DNA from: Pseudomonadota bacterium
GTDB lineage: Bacteria > Pseudomonadota > Gammaproteobacteria > Burkholderiales > Burkholderiaceae_B
Direction: 5' to 3'
DNA length: 64,000 nt
NCBI GenBank assembly: GCA_023423975.1
Contig: JAFAEO010000083.1
Span: 62,001 to 126,000, forward strand
Of the stretch, positions 34,586 to 43,620 are shown piece after piece. The notes below the pieces were generated by a model. The model saw only the letters and a list, made by a program, of their open reading frames with translations. It searched no databases and was not told where the DNA came from. Within the stretch, counting starts at the first letter, position 1. Every line of letters starts with the position of its first letter. Both the position numbers and the translations under genes were made by a program.

Positions 34586-35119
34586 CTATTTAATCACGCC
34601 GCATACCATGCGCCCGCCCCCGCCGCCGAGTGGTTTGGGATGGTCTGAATAGTTATCGCCGCCTTCATGAATCATGAGCGCATGCTGCTGCACGTCGGAC
34701 AAGGCTTTGATCCGCGGAGCCAGTACCGGGTATGTCGATGTGCCATCGGCAGCGACAACCAGTCCCGGCAGATCACCCAAATGGCCCTGCTCACTATATG
34801 GTCCTTCATGCTTGCCCGTTTTCTTCGGATCCAAATGGCCCCCGGCAGCCTGGGCAGGCACCGTTTTCCCATCCTTTTCTGCAGCATCACAACTGGCATT
34901 CTCGTGAACGTGAAAACCGTGCACGCCGGGTTCAAGCCCTTTGAGATCGGGTGTAAAGAGCAAGCCAAAAGGCGTCTCGCTGATAGTCACCTGACCCATT
35001 GCCTTGCCCGCCCCCGAGGTGGTCGCCTCGTTCATGGTCACTTTCAGTTCGGCGGCACTTGCCGTGGATATCATTCCTGCACATAACATACCGGCCAGTA
35101 ACAATTTTTCCAATCTCAT
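34586..35119 (-). CDS. sodC: Periplasmic Cu/Zn superoxide dismutase
   Basis: The 177-residue precursor has a signal peptide ending SAA-E (about residue 23). Copper/zinc ligands are visible in GFHVHENASCD, AAGGHLDP, GHLGDLPGL and LMIHEGGDNYSD, with the disulphide cysteines in NASCD and MVCGVIK. Length and motifs are normal for bacterial SodC, which removes superoxide in the periplasm. ATG 35119 has GAGGGAG seven bases upstream; an ATG five codons earlier is less likely. It is divergent from the Liv operon. Confidence 0.95.
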   Translation of the reverse strand: MRLEKLLLAGMLCAGMISTASAAELKVTMNEATTSGAGKAMGQVTISETPFGLLFTPDLKGLEPGVHGFHVHENASCDAAEKDGKTVPAQAAGGHLDPKKTGKHEGPYSEQGHLGDLPGLVVAADGTSTYPVLAPRIKALSDVQQHALMIHEGGDNYSDHPKPLGGGGGRMVCGVIK

Positions 35120-35468
35120 GGCGTACTCCCTCAATGAAAATCAACAAAGTAAAAGGCTAACATCCAAAACGAAGCGATCAAATGAATGTTTCAATTGCTT
35201 ATAACTGGATGCAAATCTGTCATGAACACCGGCATCAATAACAACTATTGATGGCAACTGTCATTGCCGGCAACTCTTGGTCTGGCGCGCAAGCCAAAAG
35301 GCGTACCGAAAATGCCGGTTGCTTGCCACCACCCTGAACTATTCTGGCGCGACTATCAGAATAGAAAAGTCTGGGTTTCAAAAAGACAAAGCGTACGCTA
35401 AGGGTTTTACCGGTGTGGATTACTGTATATATCCTGTCTAATAGCTAAAAAAATAAGGTGGGGACAAC
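35120..35468. other. Divergent promoter region sodC / liv operon
   Basis: About 350 bp without a coding frame. It contains an 8-bp-arm inverted repeat at 35339-35364, two similar segments GCCGGCAACT (about 35269) and GCCGGTTGCT (about 35324), and the AAGGTGGGG ribosome-binding site before livH at 35456-35464. The AT-rich stretch TGTATATATCCTGTCTAATAG (about 35424-35443) lies in the expected promoter position for the liv genes, within 20-45 bp of the start. Confidence 0.5.
35339..35364. promoter_or_regulatory. Inverted repeat upstream of the liv/dehydrogenase operon
   Basis: CTATTCTG (35339-35346), 10-nt spacer, CAGAATAG (35357-35364): a perfect 8-bp-arm dyad about 105 bp before livH. Such a dyad fits a dimeric regulator site, but no regulator gene is adjacent and no T-run follows, so its role is unproven. 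Confidence 0.45.
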
Positions 35469-36374
35469 ATGAATTCGGATTTAATCCTGATCGCTTTACT
35501 GGACGGTCTTTCATACGCCGGCCTGCTCTTTCTGGTGTCGCTTGGGCTCACGCTGATCTTTGGCGTAATGGGTATTCTGAACGTCGCCCACGGTGCATTC
35601 TATGCCTATGGCGGATACGCAGCGGCAACGTTCATCGCCGTTTATGCACCAACCACAGATTCGGCGCTGCTGCCATTGCTCTCATTGTTTCTGGTGGCCA
35701 TTATTGTCGGCATCATACTGGGCTCGGTTGTCGAATTTGTGCTTATACGCAGGACCCATGGCTACGATCCCATTCTGAAACTGCTGTTAACGTTCGGCGC
35801 CTTTCTGATCTTTGAGGACCTGCAAAAATTCATCTGGGGCGCACAGCCCTATACCGCCAGCGAAGTTGTCGGGCGCCTGGGAAATATAGAGATGGGCAAC
35901 ATCACCTATACAACCTACCAGTTGCTGATCATCCCCGGCACGGCCCTGGTTGCGTATGTGGCCCTGGTCTATTTTCTTCGGTATACCAGGCTTGGCAAAC
36001 AGATTGTTGCCATTACCCATAACAGCGAAGTGGCCACCGCGATGGGAATCAATGCCAGGCGCATCAGCTATTTCACATTTGTCATAGGCACTATTCTGGG
36101 CGTGCTTGGCGGAGCGCTTGCATCGCCTACCACCTCGCTCGTGCCGGGCGTGGGCGCCGATATGGTGGTCCTGTCCTTTGCCGTGGTAGCTACCGCAGGG
36201 CTGGGGCAGATTACCGGCGCACTGATTGCCGCCATACTGATCGGCGTAATCCGATCGTTCTCTATCTATCTGGCGCCGGAAGTGGAAGTGGCGGTGCCAT
36301 ACATCATCATGGTGCTGGTGCTGATCTTCAGGCCAAACGGATTATTCAAAGTAGCACAGGCCAGAACAATATGA
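35469..36374 (+). CDS. livH: Branched-chain-type ABC transporter permease LivH
   Basis: The 301-residue membrane protein has about eight hydrophobic segments and LivH motifs: FGVMGILNVAHGAFYAYGGY, VEFVLIRRTHGYDPILKLLLTFG, TRLGKQIVAITHNSEVATAMGIN and FAVVATAGLGQITGALIAA. It forms half of the transmembrane channel. ATG 35469 has AAGGTGGGG upstream. The stop overlaps livM by four bases (ATGA). It opens an eight-gene operon with dehydrogenases, so the imported solute is probably not an amino acid. Confidence 0.92.
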   Translation: MNSDLILIALLDGLSYAGLLFLVSLGLTLIFGVMGILNVAHGAFYAYGGYAAATFIAVYAPTTDSALLPLLSLFLVAIIVGIILGSVVEFVLIRRTHGYDPILKLLLTFGAFLIFEDLQKFIWGAQPYTASEVVGRLGNIEMGNITYTTYQLLIIPGTALVAYVALVYFLRYTRLGKQIVAITHNSEVATAMGINARRISYFTFVIGTILGVLGGALASPTTSLVPGVGADMVVLSFAVVATAGLGQITGALIAAILIGVIRSFSIYLAPEVEVAVPYIIMVLVLIFRPNGLFKVAQARTI

Positions 36375-37306
36375 AAATTTATACACTCAGTTTGGTGTCG
36401 GCACTGCTCGTGCTGCTTTGCGGCTACCTGGTTCCCTGGACCATCACGCCCCTGATTATCGGCCTGACCTATGCCATTGCTGCGCTGGGCATTTCAGTGA
36501 TGCTGCGTGCCGGCCAGGTGTCATTCGGGCATGCCATGTATGCATCAGTCGCCGCGTACAGCATTGCCTTTATCACCCGATTGCGACCCGAGACCGATGT
36601 CATCGTGCTCATCTTGTGCAGCGTGACCATTGCCACCTTGTTCAGCGCCTTAATCGGCATGTTTGTAGTCCGGTACCGGGGGATTTTCTTCGGCATGCTC
36701 AATCTCGCGTTAAGCATGGTGCTGTTTGCCCTCACCACCAAATTCTATGATATTACCGGCGGCACCGACGGCATTCGCGTCAGCAGGCCGACAGTTGCAG
36801 GCTTTACGCTTGAGCGCGGCGCCTTCGAATTTACGTTGATGTGCATTGCCCTGGCCGGTTCATTGCTCATTGCGTGGACCGTACAGCGCTACTTCCGCTC
36901 GGGCAATGGCCAGGCGCTGGCAGCGATCAAGACCAACGAAACCCGGCTTGAGTATCTGGGCATTTCACCGCGCCACGTACTATGGAAGGGTTATATCTTG
37001 TCCGGCGCCGTGGTGGGGTTTTCCGGCGCCATCCTGGCCCTGATACAGGGACTGGTCACGCCGGAAATCGGCACCTGGCTGCGCTCTGCAGAGTACGTGT
37101 ACATCACGATTCTGGGCGGTGCCGCCCATGTAAGTGGCGCATTTATCGGTGCCGCTATCTTTGAAACCGTCAAGCTGATTTCGTCGGCCTATTTCCCGGG
37201 CTTCTGGCAAGCCATTCTGGGACTGACGCTGATTCTGGTTATTTTCATTGTGCCTAACGGGGTGGTAGGCCAGATCATACGAAAACACAAATTGAAGCGA
37301 GCCTAG
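36371..37306 (+). CDS. livM: Branched-chain-type ABC transporter permease LivM
   Basis: The 311-residue membrane protein carries the LivM features LTYAIAALGISVMLRAGQVSFGHAMY, VVRYRGIFFGMLNLALSMVLFAL, AIKTNETRLEYLGI and VYITILGGAAHVSGAFIGAA. It pairs with LivH to form the channel. Its ATG overlaps the livH stop, and livG follows after 13 bp, so the transporter genes are co-translated. Confidence 0.92.
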   Translation: MKIYTLSLVSALLVLLCGYLVPWTITPLIIGLTYAIAALGISVMLRAGQVSFGHAMYASVAAYSIAFITRLRPETDVIVLILCSVTIATLFSALIGMFVVRYRGIFFGMLNLALSMVLFALTTKFYDITGGTDGIRVSRPTVAGFTLERGAFEFTLMCIALAGSLLIAWTVQRYFRSGNGQALAAIKTNETRLEYLGISPRHVLWKGYILSGAVVGFSGAILALIQGLVTPEIGTWLRSAEYVYITILGGAAHVSGAFIGAAIFETVKLISSAYFPGFWQAILGLTLILVIFIVPNGVVGQIIRKHKLKRA

Positions 37307-37319
37307 GGAAACATAAGCG

Positions 37320-38063
37320 ATGGAACCATTAGTAAAGACGCAAAATCTCAGTCTCGCCTTTGGCGGCGTGGTCGCGGCCGACCAGATCAATTTTGAACTG
37401 CATGAAGGGGAAAGGCTGGCCGTCATCGGTCAGAACGGCGCTGGCAAGACCACCTTCATCAATATTTGCACCGGATACCTGAAGCCCGATTCGGGCCATG
37501 TCTACTTCTCCGGCAAGGACATTACCGCCCTGTCGCCCCGCAAGATTGTCCGTCTCGGCATGGGTAGATCCTTTCAGCTACCTCAATTGTTTACCGAACA
37601 TACCGTAAGCGAATGCATTCAGATTGCTGCGGCAAGCAGAAACACCCGCCTGAGCTATTTTCAACCATTGAGCCGTCTGGCCGACCGTCGTGAAGTAGAG
37701 GAAACACTGGAACTGGTGGGACTATCGCAGGATGCCGCCGCCCTTTCGGTGGATCTGCCGGAGGGCAAGAAAAAATTGCTGGATGTGGCCATGGCCCTGT
37801 CGCTGCGCCCACGTCTGCTGATCATGGATGAACCGACCAGCGGCGTGGCATCGGAAGATAAACACAGCCTGATGCAGCTGGTCATGGATGCGCTTGAGCA
37901 GCGCAAGGTAACCAGCTGGTTTGTCGAACATGATGAGGATATCGTTGCGCGCTACGCCACCCGTGTTGCGGCCTGGATTTCCGGAAAAATCGCCGCCGAC
38001 GGCAGCCCGTCCGAGGTCCTGAACAATCCGCTGGTACGCAGCGCCGTGCTTGGAGACCATTGA
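37320..38063 (+). CDS. livG: Branched-chain-type ABC transporter ATPase LivG
   Basis: The 247-residue ATPase has Walker A GQNGAGKTTFI, Walker B LLIMDEPTSGV and an H-loop VEHDEDI. Two departures from the family are visible: the signature loop reads LPEGKKKLLDVAMAL rather than LSxGxxxxxEIA, and the segment after Walker B is SGVASEDKHSLMQL. Such a modified signature occurs in some Liv ATPases for non-amino-acid substrates. It starts 13 bp after livM. Its stop shares one base with the livF ATG (TGATG). Confidence 0.9.
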   Translation: MEPLVKTQNLSLAFGGVVAADQINFELHEGERLAVIGQNGAGKTTFINICTGYLKPDSGHVYFSGKDITALSPRKIVRLGMGRSFQLPQLFTEHTVSECIQIAAASRNTRLSYFQPLSRLADRREVEETLELVGLSQDAAALSVDLPEGKKKLLDVAMALSLRPRLLIMDEPTSGVASEDKHSLMQLVMDALEQRKVTSWFVEHDEDIVARYATRVAAWISGKIAADGSPSEVLNNPLVRSAVLGDH

Positions 38064-38758
38064 TGCTCAGCGTAAATAACGTAAGTGTCGATCTGGCGGG
38101 CAATCAGATCCTCAGAAACATCACTGCAACGTTCGATAGCGGGTTGACCATCGGCATTGTCGGACGCAACGGCGCAGGTAAAACCACGCTGCTGCGCGCC
38201 ATGATGGGTCTGATCAAGGTGCGTAGCGGCGACATCCGTTTTGATGACGTCAATCTGACCGCGCTTGCGGGTCACGCCAGAGCGGCACTGCATATTGGCT
38301 ATGCGCCGGAGAACCGGGTTATTTTCCCGACCTTGTCGGTGGAACAGAATCTGCGCCTGCCCTGTGAAGTGCAGAACATGAGTGCCAGCGCGATAAAAGC
38401 ACGCCTGGAATGTGTTCTGCAAGCCATCCCACAGCTGGTGCCCATGCTTGATCGCTCGGGATCGGCCTTATCGGGCGGACAGGGCAAGATGGTGGCGCTG
38501 GGACGTGCGGTAATGATCGGCACAAAGCTGCTGCTTCTGGACGAACCCTTTCAGGGCCTGGCGCCGCGCCTGGGCGCCGAATATACCGAGGCTCTGAACC
38601 GGTTAAAGCAGCTTGAGCCCGAGCTGAGCATCGTGATTACAGAATCAAATATCAAGCTGCTGGGAGATATTCCAAATCAGATATGGAATATTGAACGCGG
38701 AGAAATGAGCTTATATGCAAACCAAAGGACAACTGAAAATGCCGCAAATGATCATTAA
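38063..38758 (+). CDS. livF: Branched-chain-type ABC transporter ATPase LivF
   Basis: The 231-residue ATPase has Walker A GRNGAGKTTLLRAMMG, signature LSGGQGKMVALGRAVM and Walker B LLLLDEPFQGLAPRLG, matching LivF. ATG 38063 overlaps the livG stop by one base; a TTG one codon earlier is less likely. Its 3' end overlaps the start of the aldehyde dehydrogenase gene by 20 bp, showing that transporter and enzymes are translationally linked. Confidence 0.9.
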   Translation: MLSVNNVSVDLAGNQILRNITATFDSGLTIGIVGRNGAGKTTLLRAMMGLIKVRSGDIRFDDVNLTALAGHARAALHIGYAPENRVIFPTLSVEQNLRLPCEVQNMSASAIKARLECVLQAIPQLVPMLDRSGSALSGGQGKMVALGRAVMIGTKLLLLDEPFQGLAPRLGAEYTEALNRLKQLEPELSIVITESNIKLLGDIPNQIWNIERGEMSLYANQRTTENAANDH

Positions 38759-40172
38759 TGGACGCAAGACAGATGCAATATCCGGGCAGATGCTGGATGT
38801 AATTTCGCCGGTCGATGGCACCGTTTTCACTCAAATTCCACGAGGCGATGAGGCCGATGTAGACCTTGCGGTCAAGGCAGCCAGAATTGCCGCTGAAGGC
38901 CCCTGGAAAAAATTCACGGCACTCGAACGCGGTCGACTGCTGGTCAAATTAAGCGGATTGATTCTGGAGAATGCAGAGCAACTGTCCCAGTTGGAAGCCA
39001 AAGATACCGGCAAGGCAATTTCCTCTGCCAGAAACGATATCCAGGTAATGGCCCGTTATTTCGAGTTCTATGGCACCGCGGCCGACAAGGTGCATGGCGA
39101 GGTGATTCCCTTTTTGAACGGCTACTCGGTCCAGGCCATCAGAGAGCCTCTGGGTGTGACTGCGCATATCATTCCGTGGAACTATCCGGCACAAATGGTG
39201 GGCAGAAGTGTTGCACCATCGCTGGCGATGGGCAATGCCTGCGTGGTCAAGCCGGCCGAAGACGCCTGCCTGTCAGTGATCCGGGTTGCAGAACTGGCGC
39301 TGGAAGCGGGCCTGCCTGCCGGCGTATTCAATGTGGTCACCGGGCTGGGAGAAGAAGCCGGCGCCAGCCTGTCGGCGCATGAAGACATCAACTTCGTGAC
39401 ATTCACCGGCTCCAATGAAGTGGGCGTGCTGGTGCAGAAGGCAGCCGCAGAACATGCGGTCAAGTGCGTGCTGGAACTGGGTGGGAAATCCGCTCATGTG
39501 GTGTTTAACGATGTCAATATGAAGCTGGCCGTTCCAGCCATTGTGAAAGGCATTATCGCCAACACCGGTCAGACCTGCACTGCAGGCAGCCGTCTGCTGA
39601 TTCAGCGCGATATTTTCAACGAATTCATCGGGCTGGTAGCCGAAGAATTTTCCAAAACCAGAGTGGGCACGCCGGACATGGACTTGCACTGCGGCCCGGT
39701 GATCAACAAATCACAATTCGACCGCGTCAACCGGTATCTGGAACAAGGTAAAAAAGACGGCCTGAAAATGCTTGCACAGGGACAGATCGAAGCCGGCGTT
39801 CCGGACGGCGGTTATTACGTCACACCAACCCTGTTCGTTGCCGACAACCATGACAGCGATCTGTTGATGCAGGAAATTTTTGGCCCGGTCCTGGTTGCGC
39901 TGGCTTTTGATACCGAAGAGCAAGCCGTGCATCTGGCAAACATTACCGACTACGGCTTGATGGCTGCCGTCTGGAGCGAGAACGGCGGTATCCAGCAGCG
40001 GGTAGCCAAAGAAGTGAAATGCGGACAAGTGTATATCAACGGCTTTGGCGCCGGCGGCGGTGTTGAACTGCCCTTTGGCGGCGTCAAGCGCAGCGGACAC
40101 GGACGTGAGAAAGGTCTGGTTGCGCTCGAGGAAATGAGCACGACCAAAACAATCATTCACTATCACGGTTAA
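38739..40172 (+). CDS. NAD(P)-dependent aldehyde dehydrogenase
   Basis: The 477-residue enzyme is a standard ALDH. The catalytic cysteine is C280 in ANTGQTCTAGSR, the general base Glu is E246 in LELGGKSAH, and the cofactor-binding segments are IIPWNYP and FTGSNEVG. It oxidises an aldehyde to the acid; sequence is of the betaine- or aromatic-aldehyde type and does not reveal the substrate. ATG 38739 has AAGGA nine bases upstream and lies inside the end of livF; an earlier ATG at 38715 would add eight residues. With the SDR and ADH it forms an oxidation module. Confidence 0.92.
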   Translation: MPQMIINGRKTDAISGQMLDVISPVDGTVFTQIPRGDEADVDLAVKAARIAAEGPWKKFTALERGRLLVKLSGLILENAEQLSQLEAKDTGKAISSARNDIQVMARYFEFYGTAADKVHGEVIPFLNGYSVQAIREPLGVTAHIIPWNYPAQMVGRSVAPSLAMGNACVVKPAEDACLSVIRVAELALEAGLPAGVFNVVTGLGEEAGASLSAHEDINFVTFTGSNEVGVLVQKAAAEHAVKCVLELGGKSAHVVFNDVNMKLAVPAIVKGIIANTGQTCTAGSRLLIQRDIFNEFIGLVAEEFSKTRVGTPDMDLHCGPVINKSQFDRVNRYLEQGKKDGLKMLAQGQIEAGVPDGGYYVTPTLFVADNHDSDLLMQEIFGPVLVALAFDTEEQAVHLANITDYGLMAAVWSENGGIQQRVAKEVKCGQVYINGFGAGGGVELPFGGVKRSGHGREKGLVALEEMSTTKTIIHYHG

Positions 40173-40203
40173 TACACTTCAATCTATAAAGGAACCACAC
40201 AAC

Positions 40204-40956
40204 ATGGCTGTTCTGGATAATAAAATCGCTATTGTCACCGGTGCCGGCAGCGGGTTTGGCGAAGGCATTGCCACCGCTTATATCAATGAAGGCGCAAAAG
40301 TCATTGTGGCCGATATCAACGAAGCGGCCGCCTTGCGCGTTGCCGGTGCGCTCGGGGACAATGCCAGTGCGTTTACTGTCGACGTGTCCAATGGCGAGCA
40401 GGTGCGGGCCCTGGTCGCCCATTGCGTAGACACCTTCGGAGCCCCGGATATCGTAGTCAATAACGCTGCCATTACCCACAAGAACCAGCCCATGCTGGAC
40501 GTAGACGAAGCGATGTTTGACCGGATGTTCGACGTCAACGTCAAGTCGATTTACCATATGGCCCAGGCAGTGGTTCCGGTTATGCGCCAGACCGGTGCCG
40601 GCGTCATTCTCAATATCGGCTCAACGGCAGGGATACGCCCGCGCCCTGGCTTGAGCTGGTACAACGCGTCCAAGGGCGCAGTCAATGTGCTATCCAAATC
40701 CATGGCGGTCGAATTGGGCCCCGACAATATCCGGGTCAATGCCATTTGCCCGGTCATGGGGATCACCGGCATGTTCGAACTGTTCATGGGCCTGCCCGAC
40801 ACGCCCGAGAACCGCGCCAAATTCATTTCATCCATCCCACTGGGCCGGTTTTCCACGCCCAAAGACGTGGCCGCAGCTGCCGTCTTTCTGGCAAGCGATG
40901 CCGCTGCGTTCCTGACCGGCGTCGAGTTGCCGGTCGATGGCGGCCGAACTGTATAA
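40204..40956 (+). CDS. Short-chain dehydrogenase/reductase
   Basis: The 250-residue classical SDR has the cofactor motif TGAGSGFG (12-19), NNAA, and the catalytic Ser140, Tyr153 and Lys157 (YNASK). The C-terminal end FLTGVELPVDGGRTV is standard. Overall it resembles FabG-like or secondary-alcohol dehydrogenases; coenzyme preference is likely NAD(H) because Asp37 follows the second beta-strand (VIVADINE). It starts 31 bp after the ALDH with AAAGGAA upstream. Substrate unknown. Confidence 0.9.
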   Translation: MAVLDNKIAIVTGAGSGFGEGIATAYINEGAKVIVADINEAAALRVAGALGDNASAFTVDVSNGEQVRALVAHCVDTFGAPDIVVNNAAITHKNQPMLDVDEAMFDRMFDVNVKSIYHMAQAVVPVMRQTGAGVILNIGSTAGIRPRPGLSWYNASKGAVNVLSKSMAVELGPDNIRVNAICPVMGITGMFELFMGLPDTPENRAKFISSIPLGRFSTPKDVAAAAVFLASDAAAFLTGVELPVDGGRTV

Positions 40957-40968
40957 AGAAAACATGCG

Positions 40969-42093
40969 ATGAAAATCAAAGCAGCCATATTAAGGGCCAT
41001 CAGCACGCAGCTGCCCTACGCGCAAAGCCGGCCATTGAGTATTGAAGAGGTGGACCTGAGCGCGCCCGGCGACGGCGAACTGCTTATAAAAATGCAGGCC
41101 AGCGGTCTTTGTCATTCAGACCTGTCGGTCATCAATGGCGATCGCCCCAGGGGGATGCCCATCGTGCTGGGCCATGAAGCCTCGGCCACCGTCATCGAAT
41201 GCGGGCGCGGCGTCTCCGACCTGAAGCCAGGCGACCATGTGGTGATGGTGTTCGTGCCCAGCTGCGGTTGCTGCGCACCATGCGCCGAGGGACGACCCGC
41301 ATTATGCATTCCCGGTGCCGTCGCCAATACGGCGGGCACGCTGCTATCTGGCGACAAGCGCCTGTCCCAGGATGGCCAGCCGCTAAACCACCATACCGGT
41401 GTTTCGTGCTTTGCAGAATACGCCGTGGTTTCCCGGCGTTCCTGCGTCAAGGTCACTCGCGATCTTTCCCACAGGGAAGCATCGCTGTTCGGATGTGCCG
41501 TTCTCACCGGCGCCGGCGCCGTCATCAACCGGGCCAGATTGCAGGCCGGTGATACCGCTGCCATCGTCGGCCTGGGCGGTGTCGGCCTGAGCGCGCTGAT
41601 CGCTGCGGTCGCCTCTGGCGCAAGAAGAATTGTGGCTGTCGATCTGAGCGACGATAAACTGGCGCTGGCAAAAACGCTGGGGGCAACACACTGTATCAAT
41701 CCAAAAGTCGTCCAGGACAAGAGCGAGCTGATCGCGCAGGCCGGCGGTTGCGTAGACTACGGCTTTGATATGGCCGGCGCCGTGCAGGCGTTCGAGACGG
41801 CCTATACGCTCACCAAAAGAGGTGGGGCGACCATCACATCCGGCCTGCCCAATCCCCGGGCAAATTTCGCGCTGCCGTTGGCGCAACTGGTGGGCGAGGA
41901 AAGGACGGTGCAAGGCAGTTATCTGGGGTCCGGCGTACCGTCGCGGGACATTGAAAAATATATAGATCTGTATGTCGCTGGAAAACTACCCGTAGACAAG
42001 CTGATGGGACAGACTTTCACACTGGACCAGATCAATGAAGGTTTTGATCACCTTGCGTCGGGTAACGGACTGAGAGACACCATCCTCTTTTAG
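40969..42093 (+). CDS. Zinc-dependent alcohol dehydrogenase (MDR family)
   Basis: The 374-residue enzyme has catalytic zinc ligands C48 and H69-E70 (SGLCHSD, GHEASATV), the structural-zinc cysteine set C99, C102, C105 and C113 (Cys-x2-Cys-x2-Cys-x7-Cys), and a Rossmann motif AIVGLGGVGLSA. The pattern is closest to class III or aryl-alcohol dehydrogenases. It oxidises an alcohol to an aldehyde, which the neighbouring ALDH could then process. It begins 12 bp after the SDR stop with a weak ribosome-binding site. Substrate unknown. Confidence 0.92.
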   Translation: MKIKAAILRAISTQLPYAQSRPLSIEEVDLSAPGDGELLIKMQASGLCHSDLSVINGDRPRGMPIVLGHEASATVIECGRGVSDLKPGDHVVMVFVPSCGCCAPCAEGRPALCIPGAVANTAGTLLSGDKRLSQDGQPLNHHTGVSCFAEYAVVSRRSCVKVTRDLSHREASLFGCAVLTGAGAVINRARLQAGDTAAIVGLGGVGLSALIAAVASGARRIVAVDLSDDKLALAKTLGATHCINPKVVQDKSELIAQAGGCVDYGFDMAGAVQAFETAYTLTKRGGATITSGLPNPRANFALPLAQLVGEERTVQGSYLGSGVPSRDIEKYIDLYVAGKLPVDKLMGQTFTLDQINEGFDHLASGNGLRDTILF

Positions 42094-42121
42094 AGTGCAA
42101 TAACAATCAGGAGACATAACC

Positions 42122-43426
42122 ATGCTAAAAAAAACCATGCGGCTCATGGCGACGGCGGCGTTCGCCGGCATTGCCATGAGTACCAATGCTTTTGCCCAGG
42201 AAAAACCAGCCGAGATCAAGCTGGGCATATCCACTTTTCTTTCCGGCTCTGCTTCGGTGTTCGGCGTACCGGCACGTCATGCAGCTGATCTGCTGATCAG
42301 CGACATCAATGCGGCCGGCGGCATCGATGGCGTCAAGATCGTACCCACCTATATTGACGAAGGCGGTGGTGGCGAAAAGCTGCTTTCCGAGTATCGTCGT
42401 CTGGCCGAGAACGGCACCCGCGTATTTCTTTCTGCCATTTCCAGTGGCAACTGCAACATCATTGCACCGGTGGCCGAAGACCTGAAGACACTCAATATTT
42501 TGTGGGATTGCGGCACCGAAAAGGTACTGGAAGAGAAAGAATATAAATACGTGGTACGAACCCAGGCCAATGCCACCGCTGAAATGGTCGCATCGGTTCT
42601 GTATCTGCTCAAGACAAAGCCGGACTTCAAGACTCTGGCCATTGTCAATCAGGATTACGCCTGGGGCCGTGATTCCAGAGAGATTTTCCTGGCAACGCTA
42701 AAACGCTTCAAGCCTGACGTGCGTGTCGTCGCGGAAATGTTCCCGAAATTTGGCGCCGCCGATTTCTCTACAGAAATCAGCCGCCTTCAGGCATTGCGGC
42801 CGGATGTCATCCTGTCCACTTCCTGGGGCGGAGATCTGGACAACTTCGTGCGCCAGGCTTCGCAGCGCAATCTGTTCAAAAACTCCACGTTCGTGCTGCC
42901 GCTGGCAGAAAGTTCGCTGGAACGCCTGGGCAGCGCCCTACCGGAAGGCGTGATTGTCGGCGCCCGTGGCGACCACTACTTCTTGCATCCGGAAACCAAG
43001 GATGATCCGAAGCACCAGGCCTTCATCAAGAAATTTCGTGAAAAAACCAATGCCTATCCGATTTACTCGGTGTACCACATGGTGCAGGCGATCCATGGCC
43101 TGAAAGCGGGTTACGAAAAAGCAATCAAGGATAACGGCGGCAAATGGCCGAGCACCGAACAGGTGGCCGCGGCCATGCACGATGTGCAATTTACTGGCTT
43201 TGGTCGCAGCCTGAAAATCGATCGCGCCGACGGTCAGGCTTACGAGGCGCAATTGCTCGGCATTACCAAGAAAGTGCCTGAGTACCCGTTCGCGGTGCTG
43301 GACAAGATGAGTATCTATTCTGGCGACAAATTGATCGCGCCGGTCGGTAAGAAATCCATGGAGTGGCTCAGCACCGTCGAGCCGGCAGCGCTGAAGGCGC
43401 AAGAAGGCAAGCAGTACGATCACTGA
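42122..43426 (+). CDS. livK: Periplasmic substrate-binding protein of the liv operon
   Basis: The 434-residue precursor has a signal peptide (ending AFA-Q, about residue 25) and a type I periplasmic-binding fold: IKLGISTFLSGSASVFGVPARHAADLLISDINAAGG, FLSAISSGNCNIIAPVAEDL, then FGAADFSTEISRLQALRPDVI and a GVIVGARGDHYF segment. It is longer than LivJ/LivK (about 370), typical of the amide/urea or aromatic-compound binding subgroup. CAGGAG precedes ATG 42122. It is the last gene of the operon, in front of a terminator-like hairpin. Ligand unknown. Confidence 0.9.
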   Translation: MLKKTMRLMATAAFAGIAMSTNAFAQEKPAEIKLGISTFLSGSASVFGVPARHAADLLISDINAAGGIDGVKIVPTYIDEGGGGEKLLSEYRRLAENGTRVFLSAISSGNCNIIAPVAEDLKTLNILWDCGTEKVLEEKEYKYVVRTQANATAEMVASVLYLLKTKPDFKTLAIVNQDYAWGRDSREIFLATLKRFKPDVRVVAEMFPKFGAADFSTEISRLQALRPDVILSTSWGGDLDNFVRQASQRNLFKNSTFVLPLAESSLERLGSALPEGVIVGARGDHYFLHPETKDDPKHQAFIKKFREKTNAYPIYSVYHMVQAIHGLKAGYEKAIKDNGGKWPSTEQVAAAMHDVQFTGFGRSLKIDRADGQAYEAQLLGITKKVPEYPFAVLDKMSIYSGDKLIAPVGKKSMEWLSTVEPAALKAQEGKQYDH

Positions 43427-43503
43427 AATCCGCAGCAGCAACAGTCAGGGCGTATAGAAGAACTTTTGCACTTAACGCCCTGACAAAACAGACAGCAAGC
43501 AAC

Positions 43504-43558
43504 AACGCTGCGCCTGGTCGTCATGGATATCAACGACGCCTGGCTGCAGCGTTTTTTT
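43504..43558 (+). terminator. Probable terminator after the liv operon
   Basis: AACGCTGC (43504-43511) pairs with GCAGCGTT (43546-43553), with an extended interrupted stem (CGTCGT/ACGACG) inside and a T-run at 43552-43558. It lies about 78 bp after the livK stop. The long loop makes it less canonical, but the T-run supports termination. Downstream is the convergent MFS gene. Confidence 0.55.
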
Positions 43559-43620
43559 ATGTTGCGTCGCTAGCACGAGCGCCTGGCGCATGACTGAAGG
43601 CATCTGCGCTATGTGCGCGT

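Noticed and set aside
35300..35468. Sigma-54 promoter before livH (TGGCGCG at 35345)
   Set aside because: The downstream TTGC half is missing at the needed spacing.
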